From assembly GCF_020905295.1 (NCBI RefSeq), contig NZ_JAJJMM010000001.1:1488001-1552000 (forward strand): 64,000 nt of DNA, written 5' to 3'. Source of the stretch: Flavobacterium piscisymbiosum (GTDB lineage: Bacteria; Bacteroidota; Bacteroidia; Flavobacteriales; Flavobacteriaceae). The notes below the pieces were generated by a model, which ran no database searches, was not told the DNA's origin, and was given only the letters and a program-made list of their open reading frames with translations. The position numbers and the translations under genes are program-made. Below, piece after piece: positions 54,164 to 63,105 of the stretch. The first letter of the stretch is position 1, and each line of letters begins with the position of its first letter.

Positions 54164-57100
54164 ATGAAATTAGCCGAAATATCCATAAAACGTCCGTCGT
54201 TAGTAATTGTATTGTTTACAATTCTAATACTTGGTGGATTGTTTAGCTACAGCCAGTTAGGCTATGAGCTGATCCCAAAATTTGAACAAAACGTTATTAC
54301 AATTTCTACTGTTTATCCTGGAGCATCTCCAAGTGAGGTCGAGAACACGGTAACGAAGAAAATAGAAGATGCGATTGCATCCTTAGAAAACGTTAAAAAA
54401 ATTGACTCGAAATCATACGAAAGTTTATCTATCGTTTCGATTACACTGACATCAAACGCAAAAGTCGATTTCTCATTGAATGATGCGCAGCGTAAAATTA
54501 ACGCCATTATTAGTGATTTACCAGATGATGCAGATCCGCCTTCGTTAACTAAATTCTCTTTGAGTGATTTACCAATTATGACATTGGGTGCCAACGGGAA
54601 AATGGACGAAGCAGCATTTTATGACTTAATTGACAAAAAAATTGCGCCTATTTTATCTCGTGTACAAGGTGTCGCTCAGGTAAATATTATTGGTGGTTCA
54701 GAGCGTGAAATTCAGGTAAATCTTGATGCTGTAAAAATGCAGGGTTACGGATTATCTGTTCCTCAGGTACAACAAACTATTTTGACTTCGAACTTAGATT
54801 TCCCAACAGGAAACATCCAGACTCGTAATCAAAAAATATTAATTCGTTTAGCGGGTAAATATAAAAGTGTTAATGAATTAAGAAACTTAGTAGTTTCTTC
54901 TCAAAACGGAATTCAGGTTCGTTTAAGTGATATTGCCGATGTTCAGGATACGCAAAAAATTGCTGAAAAAATATCACGTGTAGATCAAAAAAGTGCGATC
55001 GTTTTACAAATCGTAAAACAATCTGATGCGAATGCGGTTGCGGTAAGTGAGCAATTATTAAAAACAATTGCTATTCTTGAAAAAGATTATAAAGTAAACC
55101 AGTTAAAATTAGAAGTTGCAAAAGACAGTACTGTTTTTACGCTTGAAGCAGCAGATTCTGTAGTGCACGATTTATTAATTGCGGTAGTGCTGGTAGCATT
55201 AGTAATGTTGTTCTTCCTGCATAGTATTAGAAACTCGCTGATCGTAATGGTGTCTATTCCGGCATCGTTGATCGCTACTTTTATTGGTATTTATTTAATG
55301 GGATACACCCTAAACTTAATGAGTTTATTAGGATTATCTCTTGTGGTTGGTATTCTGGTCGATGATGCAATTGTGGTCCTCGAGAATATTTATCGACACA
55401 TGGAGATGGGTAAAAATAAAATTCGTGCCTCTTATGACGGTACTGCCGAAATTGGTGGAACGGTAACTTCGATCACATTGGTAATTGTGGTAGTGTTCCT
55501 GCCAATCGCAATGAGTTCAGGATTGGTTTCTAATATCATTACGCAATTTTGTGTTACGGTAATTATATCTACTTTATTGTCACTTTTAGCTTCATTTACT
55601 ATTATTCCTTGGTTATCATCTCGTTATGGTAAATTGGAACATATTGAAGGAAAAAATTTCTTTGGAAGAGTTATCCTTGGTTTCGAAAGCTATTTAACAC
55701 GTTTCACTAACTGGATTTCTGAGCTATTAACATGGTGTCTGGATAATTATGGTAAAACTATTATTCTTGTATTAATATTGTTTTTTGGATCAATTTTTGG
55801 GCTTGGAGGCTTTATTGGAGGAGAATTTTTCGCATCATCTGATAGTGGTGAGTTCTTAGTTCAGATCGAAATGCCAAAAGATGCTTCGTTAGAACAAACG
55901 AACTTTATGACACAAAAAGCTGAAGCTTATTTAAAAGCTCAGGAATATGTTCATAGCCAAATTACAACTGTAGGACAAACTTCAGAAGGTTTTGGAGCAT
56001 CGCAAGCTACAGCTTACAAAGCAGAGATTGACGTAAAAATGATCGAACAAAAAGATCGTACAGATGACGCCAACGTTTACGCTGCAAAAATCAAACGTAA
56101 ACTTGAAAAAGTATTGGTTGGAGCAAAAGTAAAAACAGTTCCAGTAGGTATCTTAGGTACTGCTGAAGATGCTACATTAGGATTAATCGTAACAGGTCCG
56201 TCTACAGAAAGTGCTATGGCATTTGCTAAATTAGCTGAAGCTGAATTACGTACTATTCCGGGAACAACAGAGATTAAGTTAACTGTTGAGGATGGAAATC
56301 CTGAGGTAAATGTTAAAGTAGACCGTGATAAAATGGCGGCTTTAGGATTAACACTTCAAACGGTTGGTTTGACTATGCAAACTGCTTTTAGCGGAAATAC
56401 AGATGGTAAATACAGAGCTGGAGAATACGAGTACGATATCAACATCAGATACAATGCATTCGACAGAAAAAGTATTACTGACGTAAGTAACTTGATTTTC
56501 ATCAATGCAGCCGGACAACAAATCAAATTGTCTCAGTTTGCAGATATTACAGAAGGTTCAGGACCTAGCCAGTTAGAGCGTAGAGACAAATCAGCATCTG
56601 TAACCGTAAAAGGACAAAACGTTGGGGTTCCGTCAGGAACAATTGTAACGCAATGGCAGGCAAAATTAGACAAGCTTAAAAAACCAGCCGGAGTAAACTA
56701 TATCTGGGGTGGTGATCAGGAAAACCAATCTGAAGGGTTTGGTACTTTAGGAATCGCTTTATTAGCCGCAATTATTTTGGTTTACCTTGTAATGGTGAGT
56801 TTGTACGACAGTTTCGTTCACCCGTTTGTAGTATTATTTGCTATTCCATTATCATTTATTGGTGCTTTATTAGCCTTAGCATTAACAAACAACTCATTAA
56901 ATATCTTTACGATCTTAGGTATCATCATGTTGATTGGTCTGGTGTGTAAGAATGCGATCATGTTGGTCGATTATACCAACCAGAGAAGAGCAGCAGGAGA
57001 ATCAATCAGAACGGCATTAATTCAGGCGAATCACGCTCGTTTACGTCCGATTTTGATGACAACAATTGCGATGGTATTTGGTATGTTCCCAATTGCATTA

Positions 57101-57334
57101 GCATCCGGAGCAGGAGCTGAATGGAAAAATGGATTGGCCTGGGTAATTATCGGAGGATTAATTTCTTCATTATTCCTAACCCTGATCGTAGTTCCTGTAA
57201 TCTACCAAATAATGGAAGGTATCATCAGAAGATTATCTAAAGGAGAAAAAATCGATTACGAAGCTGAAATGGTTGCTGATTATGAGCACACAGAATTAAG
57301 TGAGGACGGTTTTAATCCTAAACATACTCATTAA
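54164..57334 (+). CDS. RND multidrug efflux permease (HAE1 type)
   Basis: A 1056-residue inner-membrane pump with twelve helices and two large periplasmic loops, in the AcrB/MexB group. The proton-relay Asp pair in TM4 is present (VVGILVDDAIVVLENIYRHME), and GFIGGEFFASSDSGEF begins the second porter half. Heavy-metal pumps of the CusA type have a different TM4 signature, so drug or lipid-like substrates are more likely. It ends the operon; the following 170 bases form a large inverted repeat that contains a terminator. Confidence 0.95.
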   Translation: MKLAEISIKRPSLVIVLFTILILGGLFSYSQLGYELIPKFEQNVITISTVYPGASPSEVENTVTKKIEDAIASLENVKKIDSKSYESLSIVSITLTSNAKVDFSLNDAQRKINAIISDLPDDADPPSLTKFSLSDLPIMTLGANGKMDEAAFYDLIDKKIAPILSRVQGVAQVNIIGGSEREIQVNLDAVKMQGYGLSVPQVQQTILTSNLDFPTGNIQTRNQKILIRLAGKYKSVNELRNLVVSSQNGIQVRLSDIADVQDTQKIAEKISRVDQKSAIVLQIVKQSDANAVAVSEQLLKTIAILEKDYKVNQLKLEVAKDSTVFTLEAADSVVHDLLIAVVLVALVMLFFLHSIRNSLIVMVSIPASLIATFIGIYLMGYTLNLMSLLGLSLVVGILVDDAIVVLENIYRHMEMGKNKIRASYDGTAEIGGTVTSITLVIVVVFLPIAMSSGLVSNIITQFCVTVIISTLLSLLASFTIIPWLSSRYGKLEHIEGKNFFGRVILGFESYLTRFTNWISELLTWCLDNYGKTIILVLILFFGSIFGLGGFIGGEFFASSDSGEFLVQIEMPKDASLEQTNFMTQKAEAYLKAQEYVHSQITTVGQTSEGFGASQATAYKAEIDVKMIEQKDRTDDANVYAAKIKRKLEKVLVGAKVKTVPVGILGTAEDATLGLIVTGPSTESAMAFAKLAEAELRTIPGTTEIKLTVEDGNPEVNVKVDRDKMAALGLTLQTVGLTMQTAFSGNTDGKYRAGEYEYDINIRYNAFDRKSITDVSNLIFINAAGQQIKLSQFADITEGSGPSQLERRDKSASVTVKGQNVGVPSGTIVTQWQAKLDKLKKPAGVNYIWGGDQENQSEGFGTLGIALLAAIILVYLVMVSLYDSFVHPFVVLFAIPLSFIGALLALALTNNSLNIFTILGIIMLIGLVCKNAIMLVDYTNQRRAAGESIRTALIQANHARLRPILMTTIAMVFGMFPIALASGAGAEWKNGLAWVIIGGLISSLFLTLIVVPVIYQIMEGIIRRLSKGEKIDYEAEMVADYEHTELSEDGFNPKHTH

Positions 57335-57335
57335 G

Positions 57336-57504
57336 AAATTCCAATAAAAGAAAATCCAAATTCCAATTTTTTGGAGGAATTTAAAACTAAAAAATCCCAA
57401 ATTCCAATTAAGGAGTTTGGGATTTTTTTTTATAAGAAGTCCATTTGGAATTTTTTAAGCAAAGTTCTTAAAATTGGAATTTGGATTTTCTTTTATTGGA
57501 ATTT
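57336..57504. repeat. Perfect 35-bp inverted repeat enclosing a terminator
   Basis: Arms at 57336-57370 and 57470-57504 are exact reverse complements (core TCCAATAAAAGAAAATCC). Inside lies a second hairpin, AAAATCCCAAA/TTTGGGATTTT (57391-57426), followed by a T-run. It separates two convergent genes. Confidence 0.9.
57391..57426. terminator. Terminator of the efflux operon
   Basis: An 11-base perfect stem ending in a T9 run on the plus strand. The A-rich upstream side allows it to act in both directions. Confidence 0.85.
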
Positions 57505-57511
57505 AATACCG

Positions 57512-59743
57512 TTATTTCTTCACAATCTTAAATGTTTTTACTTTTCCTTCAGCTTTTACTTTTAAGAAATAAAACCCGGAAGCAACATGTGATAAATCAA
57601 TTTCAGAATGAGTATTGTTTATTTTTTTGTTTACAATAGATTTTCCGGAAACAGATAGTATTTCGATTTCGTCAATGTTAGCCGTATTATCTACTATTAA
57701 AGTATGTTGAACAGGATTTGGATAATACTTGAAATTTGGTAAAACAAAATCAGGAGCCGATAGCGATCCATTTAATTTTACGGTAACAGCAAGACGCTCT
57801 TTACTTTCGATTCCGTTTATAGTTTGTGAGGCATAATAAGTAACACCATCTACTAAAACTGTTGATAAAGGCAAACTAGTTTCGGCAGATTTACTTGTTT
57901 TACCAGTTGATGAATTAGCTGAGCTATACCATTTAATATTTTGCCCCTCTACAACAAGATCACCTAAAGTTTGTCCGGCTTTGAAATCTGCTATAATTAC
58001 GGTTTTTCCATCTAATAAAGGACTTGGCGGATTTAAAGTTGTAGTCAAGGTAGTAAGGCACGTATTTTCATCTTTTACCGAAACGTGATAAGTTCCATAG
58101 TTTAAATTTGTAAAAGTATTACTTGATTGAAAATTAACTCCATCAAGTGAATATTCATAATTTTTTGTGCCTCCAGTGGCATTAATGGTAATATCGCGAT
58201 TTTCCGTAAGAATGGATGCTTCTAAAATAGAGGGTTCAGATATTTTAGCCTCTATTGAAAGCAGACATCCGTTTGTATCAATAATTTGAACTGTATAGTG
58301 ACCAGCAGGCAAATTCTTAAAAACATTATTTGTAGATTGTGGTATAATTAGTCCTGAAGTATTGCTAAGAGAATATTTTAAAGGAAACGTTCCTCCGGAT
58401 GCATTTACATTTATTGATCCGTTAGTTGAACCAAAGCAAGTTACAGCTTGTACTGCAGCATCTCCAATTATAGGACTGTAAGAATTTATAACAACATTTG
58501 AAGTGATTACACAGCCATAAGCATCTTTTGTGCTTACATTATAGCTTCCGGGAACCAAATCATTAAAAGTATTATTCGATTCATAAGGAAGTCCGTTCAA
58601 TGAATATTTATAAGGAAGTACTCCGCCAATGGTTTGAACTTTAATCCATCCTTTATCATTTAAACACGAAATTTGTTTGAAAGATAGTGAAGAATTTAAA
58701 GTAGAATTATATCGTTCTACTGTGATATTTTTTGTTGTAACACAACCATTGCTGTCTTTAACATACAAAGTATAATTTTCTGGAGGCAACTCTTTTGTGT
58801 TTATATCAGAATATGTTGCTCCCTTTGTAAAAGAGTAAGTATAAGGAGCTTTTCCTCCGGTTGCATTAATAGTCACAGAATCCATTCCTCCGCAAAATGC
58901 AGCTTTTGTAATGCTTGTAGTGACAGCCAATTCAGCAGGCGATTCGATAGTAAAATTAGTAGTAACGATACATCCGGACTTATCAAAAGTTTGAATAAAA
59001 TGTGCTCCGGGTGTTCCTGAAAAGATATTGCTTTCCTGATATTCATAAGAATTATCCAGTGAATATAAATAAGGACCCTGGCCACCACTTGCAGCAACAG
59101 TTATGGTCGATTTATAATCAGCTGCACACTCTGCAATTTTGGTGTTCGTAACTGATACCACTAAAGGATTCGTAGCAGGAAAAATTTGTATTACAGCAGG
59201 TTGAGGCCTGCAATTGGCAGCATCTTTTACAAAGAGGTAATATGTACCTGGATCAAGATTAAAAAAGCGATTATAATTAGTATAATTTTGACCATTATCT
59301 ATAGAATAATAATAAGGACCTTGTCCTCCATGGGCTATAACATCAAGTACTGCCTTCTCGCCTGTACATTTTATTGGCTGAATTGTCCATATAAATAACA
59401 AGTCAGGATTGAAATCAAGTTTAAAATAATTGGTTGTAACAGCACCTTTATTATCAATTCGCGCGTAAATTGTTTTGACCGTTTCAGAAACATACGCCGT
59501 TGGATTCGGAATAGGATTAGCATTAGTGGTTGCATCAGTTTGGCTTAAATGAAAACTAACAGTAGTTTCGGCTGGATTTAAGTTTCCTAACAATGCTGTT
59601 TTTTGAGATGTTAAATCAAATATTGGATAACTTTTACAGCCCATAAGATCATTTATTTGACCGTAAAAAACATTAGTAAACAATAAAAGAAAAAAAAGTA
59701 GAGTTTTTTTTATACGTATAGGTTTGTTAAATTTGTTTAACAA
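57512..59743 (-). CDS. SprB-repeat protein with T9SS type A sorting domain
   Basis: A 743-residue secreted protein. After the signal peptide (KKTLLFFLLLFTNVFYGQ) comes a short beta-rich domain, then six SprB-type repeats of about 75 residues (residues 122-575), each with a pattern like GGxxPYxYSLDG...F.NL.PGTY...VKD..GC. An Ig-like segment follows, and a T9SS type A domain (YYPNPVQHTLIVD...SGFYFLKV) ends the protein. It is likely surface-attached and adhesive; SprB repeats are known from gliding-motility adhesins, but this is much smaller than SprB itself. The only usable start is TTG at 59743; see findings. It is downstream of the retropepsin gene, 117 bases away. Confidence 0.88.
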   Translation of the reverse strand: MLNKFNKPIRIKKTLLFFLLLFTNVFYGQINDLMGCKSYPIFDLTSQKTALLGNLNPAETTVSFHLSQTDATTNANPIPNPTAYVSETVKTIYARIDNKGAVTTNYFKLDFNPDLLFIWTIQPIKCTGEKAVLDVIAHGGQGPYYYSIDNGQNYTNYNRFFNLDPGTYYLFVKDAANCRPQPAVIQIFPATNPLVVSVTNTKIAECAADYKSTITVAASGGQGPYLYSLDNSYEYQESNIFSGTPGAHFIQTFDKSGCIVTTNFTIESPAELAVTTSITKAAFCGGMDSVTINATGGKAPYTYSFTKGATYSDINTKELPPENYTLYVKDSNGCVTTKNITVERYNSTLNSSLSFKQISCLNDKGWIKVQTIGGVLPYKYSLNGLPYESNNTFNDLVPGSYNVSTKDAYGCVITSNVVINSYSPIIGDAAVQAVTCFGSTNGSINVNASGGTFPLKYSLSNTSGLIIPQSTNNVFKNLPAGHYTVQIIDTNGCLLSIEAKISEPSILEASILTENRDITINATGGTKNYEYSLDGVNFQSSNTFTNLNYGTYHVSVKDENTCLTTLTTTLNPPSPLLDGKTVIIADFKAGQTLGDLVVEGQNIKWYSSANSSTGKTSKSAETSLPLSTVLVDGVTYYASQTINGIESKERLAVTVKLNGSLSAPDFVLPNFKYYPNPVQHTLIVDNTANIDEIEILSVSGKSIVNKKINNTHSEIDLSHVASGFYFLKVKAEGKVKTFKIVKK

Positions 59744-59860
59744 ATATATACAAAAAACACGCTTTCAATAAGTCTAAATTAATTATTGTTAAATAATTGA
59801 GAATTCAATTATTGAAACCAGAAATGGTTAACGTTTGGAATTTTAAAAAGTTGGAATTTC

Positions 59861-60298
59861 TTATTTCAAATACAAATAATGATTATAATAATCTATAATC
59901 GCCTTCCCTTCCAATAAAACATCAGCACCAATGATGCCATGAACGGGCTTAGCTTTATAAGCTTCTAAAGCTTCATTAACATGCGAAAGATCAAAAATAA
60001 CCAGATTGAAATCCTGATTTTTCCAGCTGCCAAGTTGCAAATTATTGTGAGACGAAATTTGGGTTTTCATACCAGTTCCTCCAGCTCCTGAAGCTTTGGT
60101 CTTCGATTTTTTTGCATTCAGTTCAAAACGTTCAATACTTTCAAATCCTACACAGGAATTCGAAGCTCCGGTATCTAAAATGAAATTTCCTGAAACCCCA
60201 TTAATTTTGGCTTTTATTAAAAGGTGTTGCGTTTTGGTAACCTTGAATTTTATTTTTTTGTATTTCTCTTTTTTGAGAACTTCGTGAAGATTTTCCAT
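59861..60298 (-). CDS. Retropepsin-like aspartic protease, single domain
   Basis: A 145-residue protein of the retroviral-type aspartic protease clan (AA). The catalytic motif is FILDTGASNSCV (Asp42) and the flap-side IIGADVLLEGKAIIDYYN provides the psi-loop. One DTG per chain means that it works as a dimer. No signal peptide: cytoplasmic. It overlaps the 3' end of the CHAT gene by 49 bases in another frame, so the two are translated together. The biological substrate is unknown; bacterial relatives lack a common role. Confidence 0.85.
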   Translation of the reverse strand: MENLHEVLKKEKYKKIKFKVTKTQHLLIKAKINGVSGNFILDTGASNSCVGFESIERFELNAKKSKTKASGAGGTGMKTQISSHNNLQLGSWKNQDFNLVIFDLSHVNEALEAYKAKPVHGIIGADVLLEGKAIIDYYNHYLYLK

Positions 60299-62913
60299 TT
60301 TCGATAGGGATTGAAAACCAAAAATAAACCAATTACAGTCAATAAACTAATGATGTAATAGATATAATTTGTCGATTTTTCTTCTGCCGAAACAGATCCG
60401 TAATACACAAACGAACTCCAGTAATAAGGTGATTTCTTTGCATTAGGGATTGATTTATCCTGTAAAAAAGCAAGTTTTGCATTCGTGTTTGCCTCAAAAT
60501 ACGGAACATCATTTTTGATGTTTTTATAAAAATCAGCCATAAAAACCGATGTTGTATAATCGTTCACCTTCCATAAAGAAAATAATAAATTCTGTGCTCC
60601 GGCAAACTGAAAACCTCTAGCCACACTCATCGCACCTTCGGCTTTATAGAGTTTGCCAATTCCGGTTTCGCAGGCACTTAAAACCACCAAATCCGGATTG
60701 ATGTTGAGGTTGTACAATTCAGAATACAAGATTTCCTGATCATAGAATTTAATGCTTGCCGGAGTTTCAATATCGCCCGAAGAAGCATGCGTACTCAAAT
60801 GCAAAATCGAATATTGATTGGTATTATTTTTAAAATTAGAAAAACTTGCTGCTGCATTTTCTAAATATTTTCCTTTAAAATTACTTCGAATAGATTGCAA
60901 TTCTTTTTTCGAATAACTCAATTCAAAAGCTGTCTTTTCGAAAACGGGAAAAATCCCCAAAACAGTTTTTTCAGATTTTGAAACCGGTTTTGAATTCAAA
61001 TAATTACTAGCCGAATTATTATAAGCAATCTTGAAATCATTGAGTAAATAATGCATTTTGGCAAAATTCGTTGTTGATGATTCTTGCGTAATTAAAGCTT
61101 CGAAAGGAAGGAAATTCAAAATTCCGTCAGGAACAATAATGAGGTTTTTATAGATGACATTTGATGGTAATTTCAATAAATCATAAACTCTTTTTCCATA
61201 ATGATTATATCCGGAAATATTGTTGGTAATCACATCAGCACTATTGAAATAATCAATAAATTTTACAATTTCGAGCATGGATCTATGTGCCGTGTAAAAA
61301 TGGTTAAAATTGATTCTATTGTTTTGTAAAGTGAAATAAAACAAATTTTCATTTCCTATGAAATAATAAACCATAACGGATTTATCTTTTTCCAGTTTTG
61401 AAAATAAAGACTTTATATCGCAATTTCCAGGAATATAATCCGGGTTTTCAGACTGCATTTTCTTCAGCGAAAGCATCAGTTCATTTTGTTCTTTTATAAG
61501 CTGATTTATTTTTGAAATATTAGCAAAATCTCCTTTTTGCTGCTCTTTTATAATAGTATTATTGACATTCTGAAATTGCTGTAAGATCTGTTTTTCTTTC
61601 ACGGAGGCGCTTTTAATATTCGAACGATAGCTTTTTAATATTCCGCATTTGGTTTTTTCAGCCAGTTGAAAAGCTTTTTCTATATACTCAATTTTGCTTT
61701 CTTCCTTGTACAATCGATCATAAATCAAAAGACATTTTTCAGTTCGATTTCGTGCTCTGATTTGTGTTATGATTTTAGAGTTTTCATAAACCAAACCATT
61801 CATGAATGCATCTTCGATATGAAAAGAAAGATTAAATGCTTCAAGAGCTTTTTTGAGTTGATTTTGTTTGAAAAATAATTCGGACCGTAAATCTAAAACA
61901 TCAATTAAGACCGTTTCTGCATACAATTGATTTTGATTAGGAAGAATATTTTTCGAATTGTAATTCGGAATTAAAATTTTAAAAACAGCGTGAATCTGTT
62001 TCGCGCTTTCATCATATTTTCGTTCATCAAAAAGAAGCAATGCTTTTTCATAATACAATTTTGCCAATTTTCGAGGTTGTTGATTCGGAATCTCTATAAC
62101 GAGTTTTTCTGCTTTTTCTAAATAGTTATCCGCGACATCAAATTGTTGTCTCTGACGGTTAAGTGTTGCCAGATTTCGATAAGAATTGGATAAAGTTTCT
62201 GATTGTTGCTTTTCATTTTTTAAATAATTTATGGCAGACTCAAAAGCATTTTCAGCTTTTTGATAAATTTCAGGATGCATTAAATTTCCAGCTGAGCTCA
62301 GGACGTAATTATTCCCCAGATTATTCAATAAAATCCCTTTCTGAGAATTCGATAATTTTTCTGTTTTTAAAGTGTTTTTTAATAATTCAATCGCCAGAGA
62401 AATCTTGCCGGAACTCTGATACACATTCGATAAATTCAAAATCGCAGCAAACTTTTGTTTTGGAGCGTCTGGATAGTTTTTAGAAGTATTTATGATGAAA
62501 AAGTATTGCTTAATGGTATTTTCGGCGCTGTCATAATCGCCCAAAATAGTATATAAATTGCCAAGAGGTTTTAGGCAAAATTCGATGATATCGTAATCGC
62601 TAAGTTTATTTTTTTGATAAATCTGCCAGGCTTTCTCGTAACTTGCAATCGCTTTTTCGGTTTGCCCGAATTGGTTTTCATAATAGGCTTGATTGCAGTT
62701 TAGAACTACAATCGCTAATAATTCATCTTTGGTTTTTGGTTTTGGATTTCTCCAAAAATCAGTTTCAAGATGGGTTAAATTTTGTAACGCTTTCACGGAA
62801 GGATGAGCAACAAAAACATCAACTGCATTGTATATTTTATCTTCCTGACTCTGTCCGAAAACATTCAGATTTATAAAAAGAAAGATTAAACCATATAAGT
62901 TATATAAGTTCAT
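60250..62913 (-). CDS. TPR-CHAT protease-like protein, membrane-anchored
   Basis: An 887-residue protein. A signal peptide (LYGLIFLFINLNVFGQ) leads into about nine TPR-like helical repeats (residues 60-400) and a coiled-coil (440-490). A CHAT domain (540-840) follows with the caspase-like pair His709 (LHLSTHAS) and Cys748 (LSACETG), and ARGFQFAGAQNLLFSLWKVND. A C-terminal membrane helix (850-868) ends with a basic tail RKWKIFTKFSKKRNTKK. The TPR and CHAT parts should lie in the periplasm, the tail in the cytoplasm. CHAT domains are caspase-related cysteine proteases. It overlaps the retropepsin gene, and its start codon lies within a 29-bp inverted repeat. Confidence 0.88.
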   Translation of the reverse strand: MNLYNLYGLIFLFINLNVFGQSQEDKIYNAVDVFVAHPSVKALQNLTHLETDFWRNPKPKTKDELLAIVVLNCNQAYYENQFGQTEKAIASYEKAWQIYQKNKLSDYDIIEFCLKPLGNLYTILGDYDSAENTIKQYFFIINTSKNYPDAPKQKFAAILNLSNVYQSSGKISLAIELLKNTLKTEKLSNSQKGILLNNLGNNYVLSSAGNLMHPEIYQKAENAFESAINYLKNEKQQSETLSNSYRNLATLNRQRQQFDVADNYLEKAEKLVIEIPNQQPRKLAKLYYEKALLLFDERKYDESAKQIHAVFKILIPNYNSKNILPNQNQLYAETVLIDVLDLRSELFFKQNQLKKALEAFNLSFHIEDAFMNGLVYENSKIITQIRARNRTEKCLLIYDRLYKEESKIEYIEKAFQLAEKTKCGILKSYRSNIKSASVKEKQILQQFQNVNNTIIKEQQKGDFANISKINQLIKEQNELMLSLKKMQSENPDYIPGNCDIKSLFSKLEKDKSVMVYYFIGNENLFYFTLQNNRINFNHFYTAHRSMLEIVKFIDYFNSADVITNNISGYNHYGKRVYDLLKLPSNVIYKNLIIVPDGILNFLPFEALITQESSTTNFAKMHYLLNDFKIAYNNSASNYLNSKPVSKSEKTVLGIFPVFEKTAFELSYSKKELQSIRSNFKGKYLENAAASFSNFKNNTNQYSILHLSTHASSGDIETPASIKFYDQEILYSELYNLNINPDLVVLSACETGIGKLYKAEGAMSVARGFQFAGAQNLLFSLWKVNDYTTSVFMADFYKNIKNDVPYFEANTNAKLAFLQDKSIPNAKKSPYYWSSFVYYGSVSAEEKSTNYIYYIISLLTVIGLFLVFNPYRKWKIFTKFSKKRNTKK

Positions 62914-63096
62914 ATTATATTGGTACGCATAATTTTAAAGTTAAGGCATAAAGTGCATATTACAATTATGTTGATATGCTTTTGTCTGTCTGAGCGAAGT
63001 CGAAGACCTTTTCTATAAGCCTTCGACTTCGCTCAGGGTGACATTTGTATTTAATAAAACAAAGTAAATAATATGAACTTATATAACTTATATGGT
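62890..63096. repeat. 29-bp inverted repeat containing the CHAT start codon
   Basis: Arms at 62890-62918 and 63068-63096 are exact reverse complements, and the left arm holds the first eight codons of the CHAT gene. Between them a second perfect 16-bp hairpin, CTGAGCGAAGTCGAAG (62990-63005)/its complement (63021-63036), is a widespread intergenic repeat core. Confidence 0.9.
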
Positions 63097-63105
63097 GAAA
63101 AAAAA

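Noticed and set aside
57371-57565. Plus-strand ORF of 64 residues after the RND gene
   Set aside because: It runs through the inverted repeat and terminator and into the antisense of the SprB-repeat gene; composition is low-complexity Phe/Lys/Ile.
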